Shown here: in pieces, positions 8,045-16,322 of the stretch | How the letters are laid out: each line of letters begins with the position of its first letter | Numbering within the stretch: the first letter of the stretch is position 1 | DNA from: Kiritimatiellia bacterium | GTDB lineage: Bacteria > Verrucomicrobiota > Kiritimatiellia > RFP12 > UBA1067 | Direction: 5' to 3' | Assembly (NCBI GenBank): GCA_017450695.1 | Contig: JAFSTA010000264.1 | Span: forward strand, 1-64,000 | Length of the DNA: 64,000 nucleotides | Notes under the pieces: generated by a model | The model's database searches: none | Seen by the model: only the letters and a program-made list of their open reading frames with translations | Told to the model about the DNA's origin: nothing | Translations under genes and position numbers: made by a program

Positions 8045-9142
8045 TTACCCTGCGAACCAGGGACCGATTTTCGGGATTTTCCGGAGAACGAGGATGACCA
8101 CGGCGGAACCGGTATAGGTTGCGGCGGCGGTTAATAGAATTGCGGAGGGCGTGTTGACATGCGGTCGGATGGCCTCGAAGACGGGAGTCAGGATCAGGAT
8201 GTGGACGAGGTACATTCCGTAACTCGCGAGGGAGATCGGCAAGACGACCCGACGGTAGAATCCGCCGTCCCAATTGAATTTTCGCAGGATCAGGAAGGAA
8301 GCGATTACGGTGAGCGCCACGCCGAGGGAGCAGTACTCGATACTCATTTCCAGATCGACGGCTTTCGCGTAGGGGGCGGAGTAGGGGAATGGTCCGGAAA
8401 TCCGGAAGAAGAAGAGGAGTCCAATGATGGCGACGCCTGTCAGCCAGAGCGGGGTTGCGACCGCCAGCGTCTTGCGCCATGTCAGGGCGGGGGCGAACTT
8501 GCGGAACCAGAATCCGAGCAGCATGTATCCGAGGAACCCGCTTACGTAGTGGAAGGTTCCGAAGAAATTCCACGGGCATTCGCCGTAGAGATAGGGGACT
8601 GCACCGAAAGGCGGGGCGCCGAACAGGGAACCCCAAATTCGACGAAGGAAGGGGAATAGAGTGGTCAGCAGCCAGAGGAGGAGCCAGCCGCGCAATTCCC
8701 GCTCCGAAACGTTCTCCGCCCAGGGCGAGAGGAGCGGCATGACGAGGTACACGCCGAGGATCATTGGCACGAACCAGAGATGTCCGCCCGCATCCGGGAA
8801 ATTGAACAGGATCATCGTCCAGTTCCCCCCGTACCACCAGACGTAGATGCACGCCCACAGGAGGAAGGGAATGAACACGCGGGCAAGGCGACGGCGGAGG
8901 AAAACGCCAGTCGGTTTTGCGACGGGGAAGAGAAGGTAGCTGGATGCCATGACGAACAACGGTACACACGCGCGACAGAGACATTCGACGAGCGTCACCC
9001 AAAATGCGTCGCCTCGCGTCGCGATGTAGGTGCCTTGCTCGCCTCCCAGATAGAACGGTTCACAGGCGTGGATCACCATCACCAAAAAACAGGCGAGGAC
9101 GCGAAGATAATCCAGAAACACAATTCTCGGAGTCTTTTCCAT
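8045..9142 (-). CDS. acyltransferase family 3 (OafA/YrhL-type) integral membrane protein
   Basis: 365 residues with about ten hydrophobic segments. The N-terminus RIVFLDYLRVLACFLVMVIH matches the acyltransferase_3 signature (D-x-L-R...H), followed by ACVPLFVMASSYLL and RRLARVFIPFLLW, all characteristic. The family transfers acetyl or other acyl groups to sugars of surface polysaccharides or peptidoglycan in the membrane. It lies downstream of the DUF1080 gene (116-bp gap, same strand) and may be its own transcription unit. Confidence 0.85.
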   Translation of the reverse strand: MEKTPRIVFLDYLRVLACFLVMVIHACEPFYLGGEQGTYIATRGDAFWVTLVECLCRACVPLFVMASSYLLFPVAKPTGVFLRRRLARVFIPFLLWACIYVWWYGGNWTMILFNFPDAGGHLWFVPMILGVYLVMPLLSPWAENVSERELRGWLLLWLLTTLFPFLRRIWGSLFGAPPFGAVPYLYGECPWNFFGTFHYVSGFLGYMLLGFWFRKFAPALTWRKTLAVATPLWLTGVAIIGLLFFFRISGPFPYSAPYAKAVDLEMSIEYCSLGVALTVIASFLILRKFNWDGGFYRRVVLPISLASYGMYLVHILILTPVFEAIRPHVNTPSAILLTAAATYTGSAVVILVLRKIPKIGPWFAG

Positions 9143-9258
9143 CGTTTTTACATCCGGTCGTTGATCCCGGTCGCATTCAAATGCAATCGAGAGTTGTCAC
9201 ATGATCAGACAAGCTCGCCGCCTGTGATCCTTTCTTGCACCTCATGCGGCGAATCTCG

Positions 9259-11076
9259 CTAGTCCCGGATACGCAGGTTCGTGAACTCAACGGTCATCGG
9301 CGGCCCTTGGTGAAGCTGCAGGGCGATTCTGCCCTTTGCGGGAAGGAATTCCTCCCGCGCATCCGTGACGGAGGTGGTACGGACACCGTTGATCCAGACC
9401 GTGATGGTGCGTCCTGCCACCTCAACACGAATCTGGTTCCACTGAAGCGGCTTGTAGAGCTTCTGCAACTCCTGGTTGTTCGAGAAGCGGACGACACTCT
9501 TGGCGCCGTTCTTCTCGATGGTCACATCCGCGCCGCGCTCGCCGATCAGGTGTTGGCGCGGATGATAGAGGTAGCCCACGTAGTTGCCGCCGCCGTTCAT
9601 GTCCGCCTGGTAGCCGTTGTCCCCCACGAACTGTTCCTGGCAGCGGAGCTGGATGCCGGAGTTCGCGCCGGCCGAGAGACGGAATTCCGCAAGCAGCTCG
9701 AAGTCCGAAAGTTCCTCCGCCGTATAGACGAGGTGATGGTTCGGCTTGCAGGGATGTTCTGGCGTCGATTCGCCGGTGATGATTCCGTCCTTCACGCGCC
9801 AGTAGCCGTCCTGCTGGCTCCATCCCGAAAGGTCCTTCTTGTTGAAGATGGAACGGAAGGAGACGCCCTTGGTATCGGGGACGTCCCCGCGCCGTTTCAG
9901 CTTGGCGAGAACATGGCGCAACGCCTTGCGCAACTCGCCCTTCGACTCCGCGTAGGCGGCGAAGAACGGTTCCGTAACGGAATCGGGAAGGCGAAGCTCG
10001 ACAAGCGTCATATCCTTCTGCTCTGCGGCGATCCGCGTCAAGTCCGGTTGACCGTCGATCGAATATGTCAAATGCAGTTCCTTGCGAAGTCCCGGCGCGG
10101 GATCGTGCGCAAATCCGCCCGCACCCGCCAAACGGCTGTTGACCAGAATGGAGATGGAACCCGCATCCACCATCGACTGCACCCGTGCCGTCACGTTCAC
10201 GACCTTGTTGCTCTCAAAGTTTCCGAACTTGGCACTTTTGATCACGATCTTGTTGCGGGGCGGGATGAACTCCTTGCCTAGGACACGGATGAGGATGCTG
10301 GAAAGTTCGTCATCCGTTGGATTGTCGCGGAGCAATCCCAGCAGAAGCGCGAAGTCCTCCTTTGCCTGGCAGATGGAGGCGAGTGCCTTGCAGGAGTCCC
10401 TGCGGAGCACTTCGTCTTTCGACTCCTTCACCAGACGGACGAGAGCGGGCAGGGCTTTCCGTGCGCGGCGTTCGCCCAGTACGGAGATCGCAAGACGCGC
10501 ACGGGGAGCCTCCTCCGAGAGCATGGCGACCAGTTGGTCGTCCAACGCCTCGTTCGGGAATCCGATCAGCGAGCGGACGGCAAGGCGGGACTCGCCGTTG
10601 TTTTGAAGGGCGTTTGCGATGAGTTCCGGCACGACCGCGAGGTCGCCGCGCTGCAGGGGCGTCAATTCCGTCTTGACAACCGGTGCCCCGTTGTAGTCGG
10701 CGGAGACGGGCTGTTTGCGGATGCGCAGCGAGGTCTGAACGGCATCCTTGCGTTTCGCCATGAGCCGTCCTTCCGCTTCGCAGAGGGCGGCATCTGCCGC
10801 CGCGCCCGGAATGTTTTGCAGTCCGTAACGGGCGGCGTGGAAGAGCGGCGCCTCGGTCTGGTCGGTCAGCAACGCGCCCAGCACCGGAACGGCGGCATCC
10901 GTTCCCTTGTGGCACAGCTCCTGACAGGCGGTGACGCGATCGTTCAGATTGGTCGATTCCGTCACGACGGCAAGCAGCTCCTTCTCCTCCATCTGGAAGG
11001 CGGGCTGCTTCATTTCGGCGGCGGTGGCGGCAAGGACAGCCGCCAGCGACAGGAAACTCGTCCATAGCGTTTTCAT
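9259..11076 (-). CDS. secreted HEAT-repeat protein with C-terminal DUF1080 (3-keto-disaccharide hydrolase-like) domain
   Basis: 605 residues with signal peptide (MKTLWTSFLSLAAVLAATAA). Residues about 30-300 form HEAT-like helical repeats (VTACQELCHKG.., AVPVLGALL, ALPALVRLVKESKDEVLRR). The C-terminal ~200 residues are DUF1080: FRSIFNKKDLSGWSQQDGYW, NHHLVYTAEELSDFELLAEF, SGIQLRC and GRIALQLHQGPPMTVEFTNL. DUF1080 is a concanavalin-like sandwich found in 3-keto-glycoside hydrolases. AAGGAG lies about 7 bp upstream of the ATG. It is directly downstream of a Gfo/Idh/MocA oxidoreductase (19-bp gap), a pairing typical of 3-keto-sugar pathways in this phylum: the oxidoreductase oxidises or reduces the 3-keto sugar and the DUF1080 protein cleaves it. 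Confidence 0.85.
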   Translation of the reverse strand: MKTLWTSFLSLAAVLAATAAEMKQPAFQMEEKELLAVVTESTNLNDRVTACQELCHKGTDAAVPVLGALLTDQTEAPLFHAARYGLQNIPGAAADAALCEAEGRLMAKRKDAVQTSLRIRKQPVSADYNGAPVVKTELTPLQRGDLAVVPELIANALQNNGESRLAVRSLIGFPNEALDDQLVAMLSEEAPRARLAISVLGERRARKALPALVRLVKESKDEVLRRDSCKALASICQAKEDFALLLGLLRDNPTDDELSSILIRVLGKEFIPPRNKIVIKSAKFGNFESNKVVNVTARVQSMVDAGSISILVNSRLAGAGGFAHDPAPGLRKELHLTYSIDGQPDLTRIAAEQKDMTLVELRLPDSVTEPFFAAYAESKGELRKALRHVLAKLKRRGDVPDTKGVSFRSIFNKKDLSGWSQQDGYWRVKDGIITGESTPEHPCKPNHHLVYTAEELSDFELLAEFRLSAGANSGIQLRCQEQFVGDNGYQADMNGGGNYVGYLYHPRQHLIGERGADVTIEKNGAKSVVRFSNNQELQKLYKPLQWNQIRVEVAGRTITVWINGVRTTSVTDAREEFLPAKGRIALQLHQGPPMTVEFTNLRIRD

Positions 11077-11095
11077 TCGGGTTCTCCTTTCTCCG

Positions 11096-12397
11096 TTAGA
11101 TGATCTGCCAACCTTCGCGCTGGGCGCGGGAAAGCATCCGGTCGGCCTCCGGATCGTTCACGAACTGCTCTTTGACCGGATCCCAGTTCAGGTCGCGCCC
11201 CAGCCACTGCGCGATGTTCGCGCAGTGTACCGTCGTCATGGAGCGGTGCATCAGCATCGGGTTCGCCACCGTCGCGGCGCGACTCTTCACGGAGTTAAGG
11301 AACTGCCGCATGTGGTTCTGTCCCGTATATCCCGTGCGGACGCAATAGTCCGCCAGGATTTTCTGATAGTCGGCAAGGAGCGACGGACGCGAAACCTCGG
11401 GCATCGAATAGCCGTCCGCGCAGGAGACCCAGCCCTCGCTGCCCACATAACGGACGCCGCAGGTGCCGCGCCAACCGTCCTGCTGCGCCACCAGCTCCAC
11501 GCCGTTGGCGAAGCGCATCCGCATCCGGTCGGGGACGGGCTTGTGGAGGCAGGGATAGAAGACGGGGGAAGTGGCTTCCATTCCGAGTGCCGCGTGGCAC
11601 TGCGCGAAGGTGTGGGAACCCCACTCGCCGATGATCGAGGTGTAGAAATCGTGGTGTGCGTGCCAGCCGCCTGTCAGGTAACTGGGGTGGTACGGACGCC
11701 AGGGGCAAGGTCCCAGCCAGGCATCCCAGTCCACCACCTCGCGCGCCGGCTCGGGTTCAGGCTTCAGCCATTTGCGTTGGAGGAAGACGCTACCGCCCGG
11801 TGCCAGGTGCGCATAGACGGTCTTGACTTCGCCCAACCGTCCCAGACGCAGCAGCTCGTTCGCCACGACGAAATTCGGTTCGCTCAACCGTTGCATACCC
11901 GCCTGATAGACGCGGCCGAAACGGGCGGCGGTTGCCACCACGGCCTGACCCTCGCGCACGGTCAAGCTGGCGGGTTTTTCCGTGTACACGTCCTTGCCCG
12001 CGCGCATGGCGAGAATGGAGGCAGAGGCATGCCAGCGGTCGGAAGTGGCGATCAACACCGCGTCGATGTCCTTCCGTTCCAACATCTCCTTCATGTCGAT
12101 GTACTGCTTGCAGTCATGGTTCCCGTAATGCTTGTCGGTCATCTCCTTGATCGCGTCGCGGCGAATCTTGCGGACGTCGCAGATGGCGACAAACTGCACA
12201 TCCTTCTCCGGAAGCACCCAGCTACACAGGTCACCCGTTCCGCGACCGCCCAGACCGATACCGGCCATCACGATTCGATTCGACGGCGCAACCGCTCCGT
12301 CACGTCCCAGTACCGAGGCCGGCACAACCAACGGAAACGCGACGGCTTCCCCCATGCGCCGCAAAAACGAGCGGCGCGAAAAAGAATTTGTCCTCAT
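11096..12397 (-). CDS. Tat-exported Gfo/Idh/MocA family oxidoreductase
   Basis: 433 residues from ATG 12397, chosen because the frame there starts with a twin-arginine signal (NSFSRRSFLRRMGEAVAFPL); upstream extension is repeat DNA. Then a Rossmann segment (VMAGIGLGGRG), the conserved substrate/NAD region VLIATSDRWHASASILAM and the EKPASLTV motif (Lys of E-K-P). The C-terminal part has the fold's beta-sheet domain with HDFYTSIIGEWGSHTF. Expected to oxidise or reduce a sugar ring with bound NAD(P) in the periplasm. It forms an operon with the DUF1080 gene. Confidence 0.88.
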   Translation of the reverse strand: MRTNSFSRRSFLRRMGEAVAFPLVVPASVLGRDGAVAPSNRIVMAGIGLGGRGTGDLCSWVLPEKDVQFVAICDVRKIRRDAIKEMTDKHYGNHDCKQYIDMKEMLERKDIDAVLIATSDRWHASASILAMRAGKDVYTEKPASLTVREGQAVVATAARFGRVYQAGMQRLSEPNFVVANELLRLGRLGEVKTVYAHLAPGGSVFLQRKWLKPEPEPAREVVDWDAWLGPCPWRPYHPSYLTGGWHAHHDFYTSIIGEWGSHTFAQCHAALGMEATSPVFYPCLHKPVPDRMRMRFANGVELVAQQDGWRGTCGVRYVGSEGWVSCADGYSMPEVSRPSLLADYQKILADYCVRTGYTGQNHMRQFLNSVKSRAATVANPMLMHRSMTTVHCANIAQWLGRDLNWDPVKEQFVNDPEADRMLSRAQREGWQII

Positions 12398-12685
12398 CAG
12401 AATACTCCGTGTGTGATAAATACGAAACCATTGTACCAATTTTTTCCCCGCTTGCCAAACAAGGAGTTTCGAGCTGCCGCCCGTCGCTACGCGCCAGCTG
12501 CGTAGCGACGGTGCCCTTGCCGTCGGCTTCCGAACAAGCACCGGCCGCGAAATAATGTCTGTTTCGTGATGTATGCACGATTCTCGGATGTCCCCAGACT
12601 TGCCGCAAACGAAGGCTAAAAGCTCGTCTATAGTTTGCGCATCTCGCGATTCATAGCCCGCAGGAATGGGTTTTGGCTGATTTCG
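12398..12685. repeat. intergenic: partial R1 hairpin plus unstructured DNA
   Basis: A degenerate R1 copy (about 12481-12535; GACGGTGCCCTTGCCGTC, where a C-to-T change in the left arm leaves a T opposite a G, a pair that survives as wobble in RNA). The remainder up to the methyltransferase shows no gene. The 12-mer AGCTCGTCTATA near 12627 recurs near 43581. Confidence 0.55.
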
Positions 12686-14086
12686 CTACACATCAAACAA
12701 TGTAGGTTCGTCTTTAATACGATTCCGCGCCAGTCGTTTTCTTGTAGGGGGAGTCATTTCACCTCGTTCAACTGCAAGCGTATATGCTCCTCGTGGCTGT
12801 ATTCTGGAAATACGCTCTATCTCATCATCATCCATTTGGGCGACGATACGCTCCATGACGGTTTGTAGTCTTGGGTTCATATTCGTACCTCGTTCGATAC
12901 TTCGGCGCAAAATACCTTTACAACCTACGGGCGAGATGAAAAGTTCCTCTTCCGCATCAATGTCAATTATATCGGCGATGTTTGAAGGAATAATGTTTTC
13001 TGGTCTTGCGGAAACATTGATCGTTATGCCGCCAGAAAGCCCAATTAGTTCATCGTTAAACAAATAAGTTTCTGTGCCAAAATGATCAGTGAAATATGGT
13101 AGTAGTGTAAAAGTATTTTTGTTAATATCGAAAACACTTCTTTTCCCATTGTCAAAAATCCTTTGCCCTAACCAACGTACTACGGGAACGGCCCAAGAGT
13201 TGCCTGTCCCTTGAAATCTGTTTGTACGCATCGCAAATGGTACGTCTGTATAGTTGTCTGGGAATCCCATAAGCCGTTCAGATTCAAGGGGTGTAATTCT
13301 GCGCAGACGGTCATTTTCCGCAATGTAAAGTGACCCGTTGTAAGCCGCCGCGTTACCATTCCATTTCGTGCCATACGCGGAATAGAGACAGTCGGTATAA
13401 GCCCTAAACACTTCAAACCGCTTCCCTGCTTTCGTGAAAGTCAGCGGAACATCTGGGAAATTGCCTAGTGGTGTGTTCCCGTGGCGTTCAAATAGGATGT
13501 TTTCTGGGTGGAAATCGAGTCCGCCGGCGATAACATAAAGCCGTTTCCTTTGTTGGGGGACACCAAAGAATTTTGCATCTAGCACCCTCCATGCAACATT
13601 CCGCAATGGACCACGTACAAGACCAGCATTCGGCCATTTGTCTTTGTGTATCACATCCTTGCATCCAGCTAGTGCGGAAACGAAACACCCGAAAGCGTTT
13701 GTTTTGTCCTTCAAAACCCCCTCTACATTTTCCCAAAAAACTATCGTCGGTTTGTTTTTTCTTTTCGCGTCATTTGCTTCTATGATTTCAATGAACTTAA
13801 GCGTAAGTTGCCCCCGCGCATCGGCAAGTCCCTTTTGATGTCCAGTCACGGAAAACGCCTGACACGGAGTACCTCCGCAAATAAGGTCCGGGGCGGGTAC
13901 TTCACCTGATGCGATACGCTCTGGTATGGCAGTCATGTCACCAAGATTGGGAGTGCTTGGGTAACGTGTCGCCAAAAACTTGGAAGGGAATGGGGCTATT
14001 TCTGAAAGCCAAAGAAAACGACTTCCCAAATCCATCCACGCCACACTCGCGGCTTCGATACCAGAACAGACACTTCCTATGGTCAT
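12686..14086 (-). CDS. C5-cytosine DNA methyltransferase (Dcm family)
   Basis: 466 residues. Motif I is IGSVCSGIEAASVAWMDLG, motif IV GGTPCQAFSVTGHQKGLADARG (catalytic Cys of PCQ), motif VI VFWENVEGVL (ENV), motif VIII FFGVPQQRKRLYVI and motif X GTGNSWAVPVV. All required motifs are present, so it should be active. The target-recognition region is short, and a ~140-residue C-terminal tail beyond motif X contains VERGTNMNPRLQTVMERIVAQ and may be an extra domain. It starts 3 bp after the endonuclease-like gene, so the two are an operon. Because the endonuclease looks broken, this may now be an orphan methyltransferase. Confidence 0.9.
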   Translation of the reverse strand: MTIGSVCSGIEAASVAWMDLGSRFLWLSEIAPFPSKFLATRYPSTPNLGDMTAIPERIASGEVPAPDLICGGTPCQAFSVTGHQKGLADARGQLTLKFIEIIEANDAKRKNKPTIVFWENVEGVLKDKTNAFGCFVSALAGCKDVIHKDKWPNAGLVRGPLRNVAWRVLDAKFFGVPQQRKRLYVIAGGLDFHPENILFERHGNTPLGNFPDVPLTFTKAGKRFEVFRAYTDCLYSAYGTKWNGNAAAYNGSLYIAENDRLRRITPLESERLMGFPDNYTDVPFAMRTNRFQGTGNSWAVPVVRWLGQRIFDNGKRSVFDINKNTFTLLPYFTDHFGTETYLFNDELIGLSGGITINVSARPENIIPSNIADIIDIDAEEELFISPVGCKGILRRSIERGTNMNPRLQTVMERIVAQMDDDEIERISRIQPRGAYTLAVERGEMTPPTRKRLARNRIKDEPTLFDV

Positions 14087-14089
14087 TGA

Positions 14090-14821
14090 TTATTTACTCC
14101 TAGTTTTTTTATGTAGCGCATTACGCCACGCAAGCATATCATACCAAAAACATCCGACACATCCAGCTTCGGCTTCCTTGCCCAATTTTGGTATTCGTTC
14201 GTCCCATAGTTCACCCCCCTTGTAGAAGAACTTGATACCGTTCAACATTCCCCGTTTCCCCGTCTGGAAACATTTTCTACATACCTCACGTTTTGCTTGA
14301 TTGATACTTTCAGGGACTATCTGGAACTTTGCCAACATATCCTTTTCCGTTAGGCTTTCGTTTGATTCTGGAGTATCCTTGTCCCAGCGGATTTCGGAAA
14401 ACTTGTGGTCGGGTAGGCACGACGTTGACGCAATTTCCCCCGTAAAAGCATTGATCCCCTTATGTACCGCAAATATACGCCTCCGTATAGGGGCGGGGAT
14501 TTGTTCGTAGGTAAACGATTTTATGGGGTCAAAAGGAAGCAACATGTGATAAGTTTTTCTTCCACTTTCAAACTTTGTGACGAGAGTAAAGCCGCTCTCT
14601 TTAATGTCTTGGATTCGCCTTTGCGGATTCTCGTTATGGAACACCTTATTACAAACCCATTCTCCGCAATGGTTGAGCAAACGTAAGAAAATCGGGATGG
14701 TCACGGTAGCCCCTGCACCAAATATCTTTTTGACCTGCGGTTTAATCCTTGCTTTGAATGCTACGATATTTGATTCTGACAGACAAAGTTTTGCCTTGCG
14801 TATTAATTCAATCAACCCCAT
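14090..14821 (-). CDS. Eco31I/Alw26I-like restriction endonuclease, C-terminal part
   Basis: 243 residues from ATG 14821. Features of an HNH-like catalytic end: CLPDHKFSEIRWD with the metal-finger Asp-His, then FQIVPESINQAKREVCRKC, TGKRG, GIKFFYKGG and CVGCFWYDML with a second Cys pair. From memory this pattern matches the Alw26I/Eco31I/Esp3I type IIS family, whose members are roughly twice this length. Reading upstream in the same frame past ATG 14821 still gives protein-like sequence (REWVLPYQYRRTNTFIDDR) until a TAA at 14879. This gene is therefore probably the 3' part of a larger gene broken by that stop. No clear Shine-Dalgarno precedes 14821. It ends 3 bp before the C5 methyltransferase. 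Confidence 0.55.
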   Translation of the reverse strand: MGLIELIRKAKLCLSESNIVAFKARIKPQVKKIFGAGATVTIPIFLRLLNHCGEWVCNKVFHNENPQRRIQDIKESGFTLVTKFESGRKTYHMLLPFDPIKSFTYEQIPAPIRRRIFAVHKGINAFTGEIASTSCLPDHKFSEIRWDKDTPESNESLTEKDMLAKFQIVPESINQAKREVCRKCFQTGKRGMLNGIKFFYKGGELWDERIPKLGKEAEAGCVGCFWYDMLAWRNALHKKTRSK

Positions 14822-14878
14822 CCTATCGTCAATGAAAGTGTTTGTTCGCCGATACTGGTATGGTAAAACCCATTCACG

Positions 14879-15151
14879 TTACGACCTTGCCCTAGCAATG
14901 GAGATAACAACGTATTTTTCACTGGCCTTGGAATGGGTATAGAAACCCAATACCCTGACTTGATTATCTGATATTGCTTTTGTCAATTCAGATGCGCTTT
15001 CTGACTTTGTTTCGTTTTCGAGATAAACAACTTGTCCCAGTATCATGTCCTTCGTACCTTTCTGAAAGAAGGACACGCCTTGCCCGAATCTCGTGGAGGC
15101 TTGCGACAGCCCGTGGAAATAAGACCAAGACGTGTCCCGTATTGGCAACAC
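14879..15151 (-). pseudogene. probable N-terminal fragment of the broken restriction endonuclease
   Basis: A 90-codon open frame in the same frame as the downstream endonuclease-like gene, separated from it only by one TAA (14879-14881). Its end, SKASEKYVVISIARARS, reads naturally into the REWVLPYQY segment beyond the stop. A further possible piece (CALKALWKLRLSDVETLSE, around 15150-15215) lies in another frame and suggests an additional frameshift near 15100-15150. No Shine-Dalgarno supports any start here. I do not recognise the domain; the assignment rests on frame continuity. Confidence 0.4.
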
Positions 15152-15402
15152 ATCCTGTCTCGCTCAAAGTTTCCACATCAGAAAGTCGCAATTTCCACAA
15201 GGCTTTAAGCGCACACTATATGCTTGCTACATCATGCATTCACCTCTTTTGAGAGTTCGTCAATTGAATCCTCATCAGCAACGTGAACAACTTTACCTTG
15301 AATCGTTTCCGTATTCAAGGCGAGGCATGACACGAGGATTGACACTATAAGGATGAATGACATGAGATTGATTCTAACAGATTGGGGCTTGGTTTGTAAA
15401 GG

Positions 15403-15777
15403 ATGGGTTACAACAATCCTGACAAACTCTGGGTATGCGTGGAGGCATTGTATGCGGATGAGTGTGTGACCGAAAAGAAGGGAATCTTCGAGTATGTTCT
15501 CGGTCGCGAAACAGATGTAAAACTCTTGAATGTTCGTGTCTTCGACAAGAAGACAGCTAATACGGTTTACGCAAAACAGACCGCCGAGGCGAAAGCGAAT
15601 GGACACTCGAACTGCCCACTCTGCGCGATTGGTTCCGACGCGAATAGGACGAGAATCTGGACGATCGAGGAAATGGACGCCGATCACGTGGAGGCATGGA
15701 GCAAGGGTGGCGCAACGGACATCCCGAACTGCCAGATGCTCTGTAAAACGCATAACCGCGCGAAGGGGAACAGGTAG
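15403..15777 (+). pseudogene. 5'-truncated DUF262-HNH nuclease remnant (HNH end only)
   Basis: 124 codons that align end to end with the C-terminal ~120 residues of the protein at 558-1730. Shared stretches include IFEYVLG, SNCP.C, DADHVEAWSKGG (EADHVTAWTKGG in the full copy) and NCQMLC..HNR. HNH residues and both Cys pairs are intact, but the whole DUF262 half is missing. A TAA sits two codons before the ATG (TAA-AGG-ATG), so the remnant cannot extend. AAGG directly abuts the ATG, so expression of a free HNH domain is possible but unlikely. It lies just beyond the second R-M locus, on the opposite strand. Confidence 0.75.
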
Positions 15778-16241
15778 TCATGCAGGCGGATAAGTGGCGG
15801 CTGCACCGCCTAAGTGACCCTACGGGCCTAAATGGGGCTTCGCCCCTAAGTTGACTTGGCGGGGAATGGGGGACATACGACAAGCGACTGGCGACACACG
15901 TGTCGGAAAGTCGGGGTGTCGTCGCGCATATCGCACGTCTCACGCAGGGTGGGAGACGCGCCCCGTCGCGACCGATGTAGTCGCGACCGATGTTGTATGC
16001 AGAACGCGCAGCTTGCGCGTTCCCTGCGACGCAAACGCACCCAATGAAGCGACAGGAGTGTCGCTTCCCCGAATCGTGAGACGGTTGGTAGGGTGGGCTG
16101 CCAGCCCGTTCGCGATAAGGGTGTAAACGCGCAAGCTCCACGTTCTACTATGCGTCGTTTACGTATTATAAGTTGTTCAGCAGAAGAATTTCGGATGGGC
16201 GAGGCGAACCTACGCGAATCAGCGTGTGCTGAAAAGCTTGG
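15778..16241. repeat. intergenic repeat mosaic (R2 triple hairpin, R3, inverted R1 stem)
   Basis: R2 at about 15790-15860 (three consecutive hairpins), then R3 (about 15868-15955), GTCGCGACC units, and an inverted copy of the R1 second stem (AAGCGACA...TGTCGCTT, about 16046-16068). The remaining ~140 bp before the promoter at 16242 shows nothing clear. Confidence 0.75.
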
Positions 16242-16271
16242 TTGCGGGGGACGCACGGATTTTGTTATACT
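16242..16271 (+). promoter_or_regulatory. putative sigma-70 promoter
   Basis: TTGCGG (16242-16247), 18-bp spacer, TATACT (16266-16271), about 50 bp upstream of the hydrolase start at 16323. Confidence 0.5.
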
Positions 16272-16322
16272 GGACGCGCAGTCCGGGATGCGCTTCGGAT
16301 GTGAGAAGGGGAGTGTGGCGGA

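Noticed and set aside
15232-15363. 43-residue lipoprotein-like frame (MSFILIVSILVSCLALN...) on the minus strand
   Set aside because: Looks like a signal peptide with a lipobox, but there is no ribosome site and it lies in a broken region between two gene remnants. Kept only as a note.
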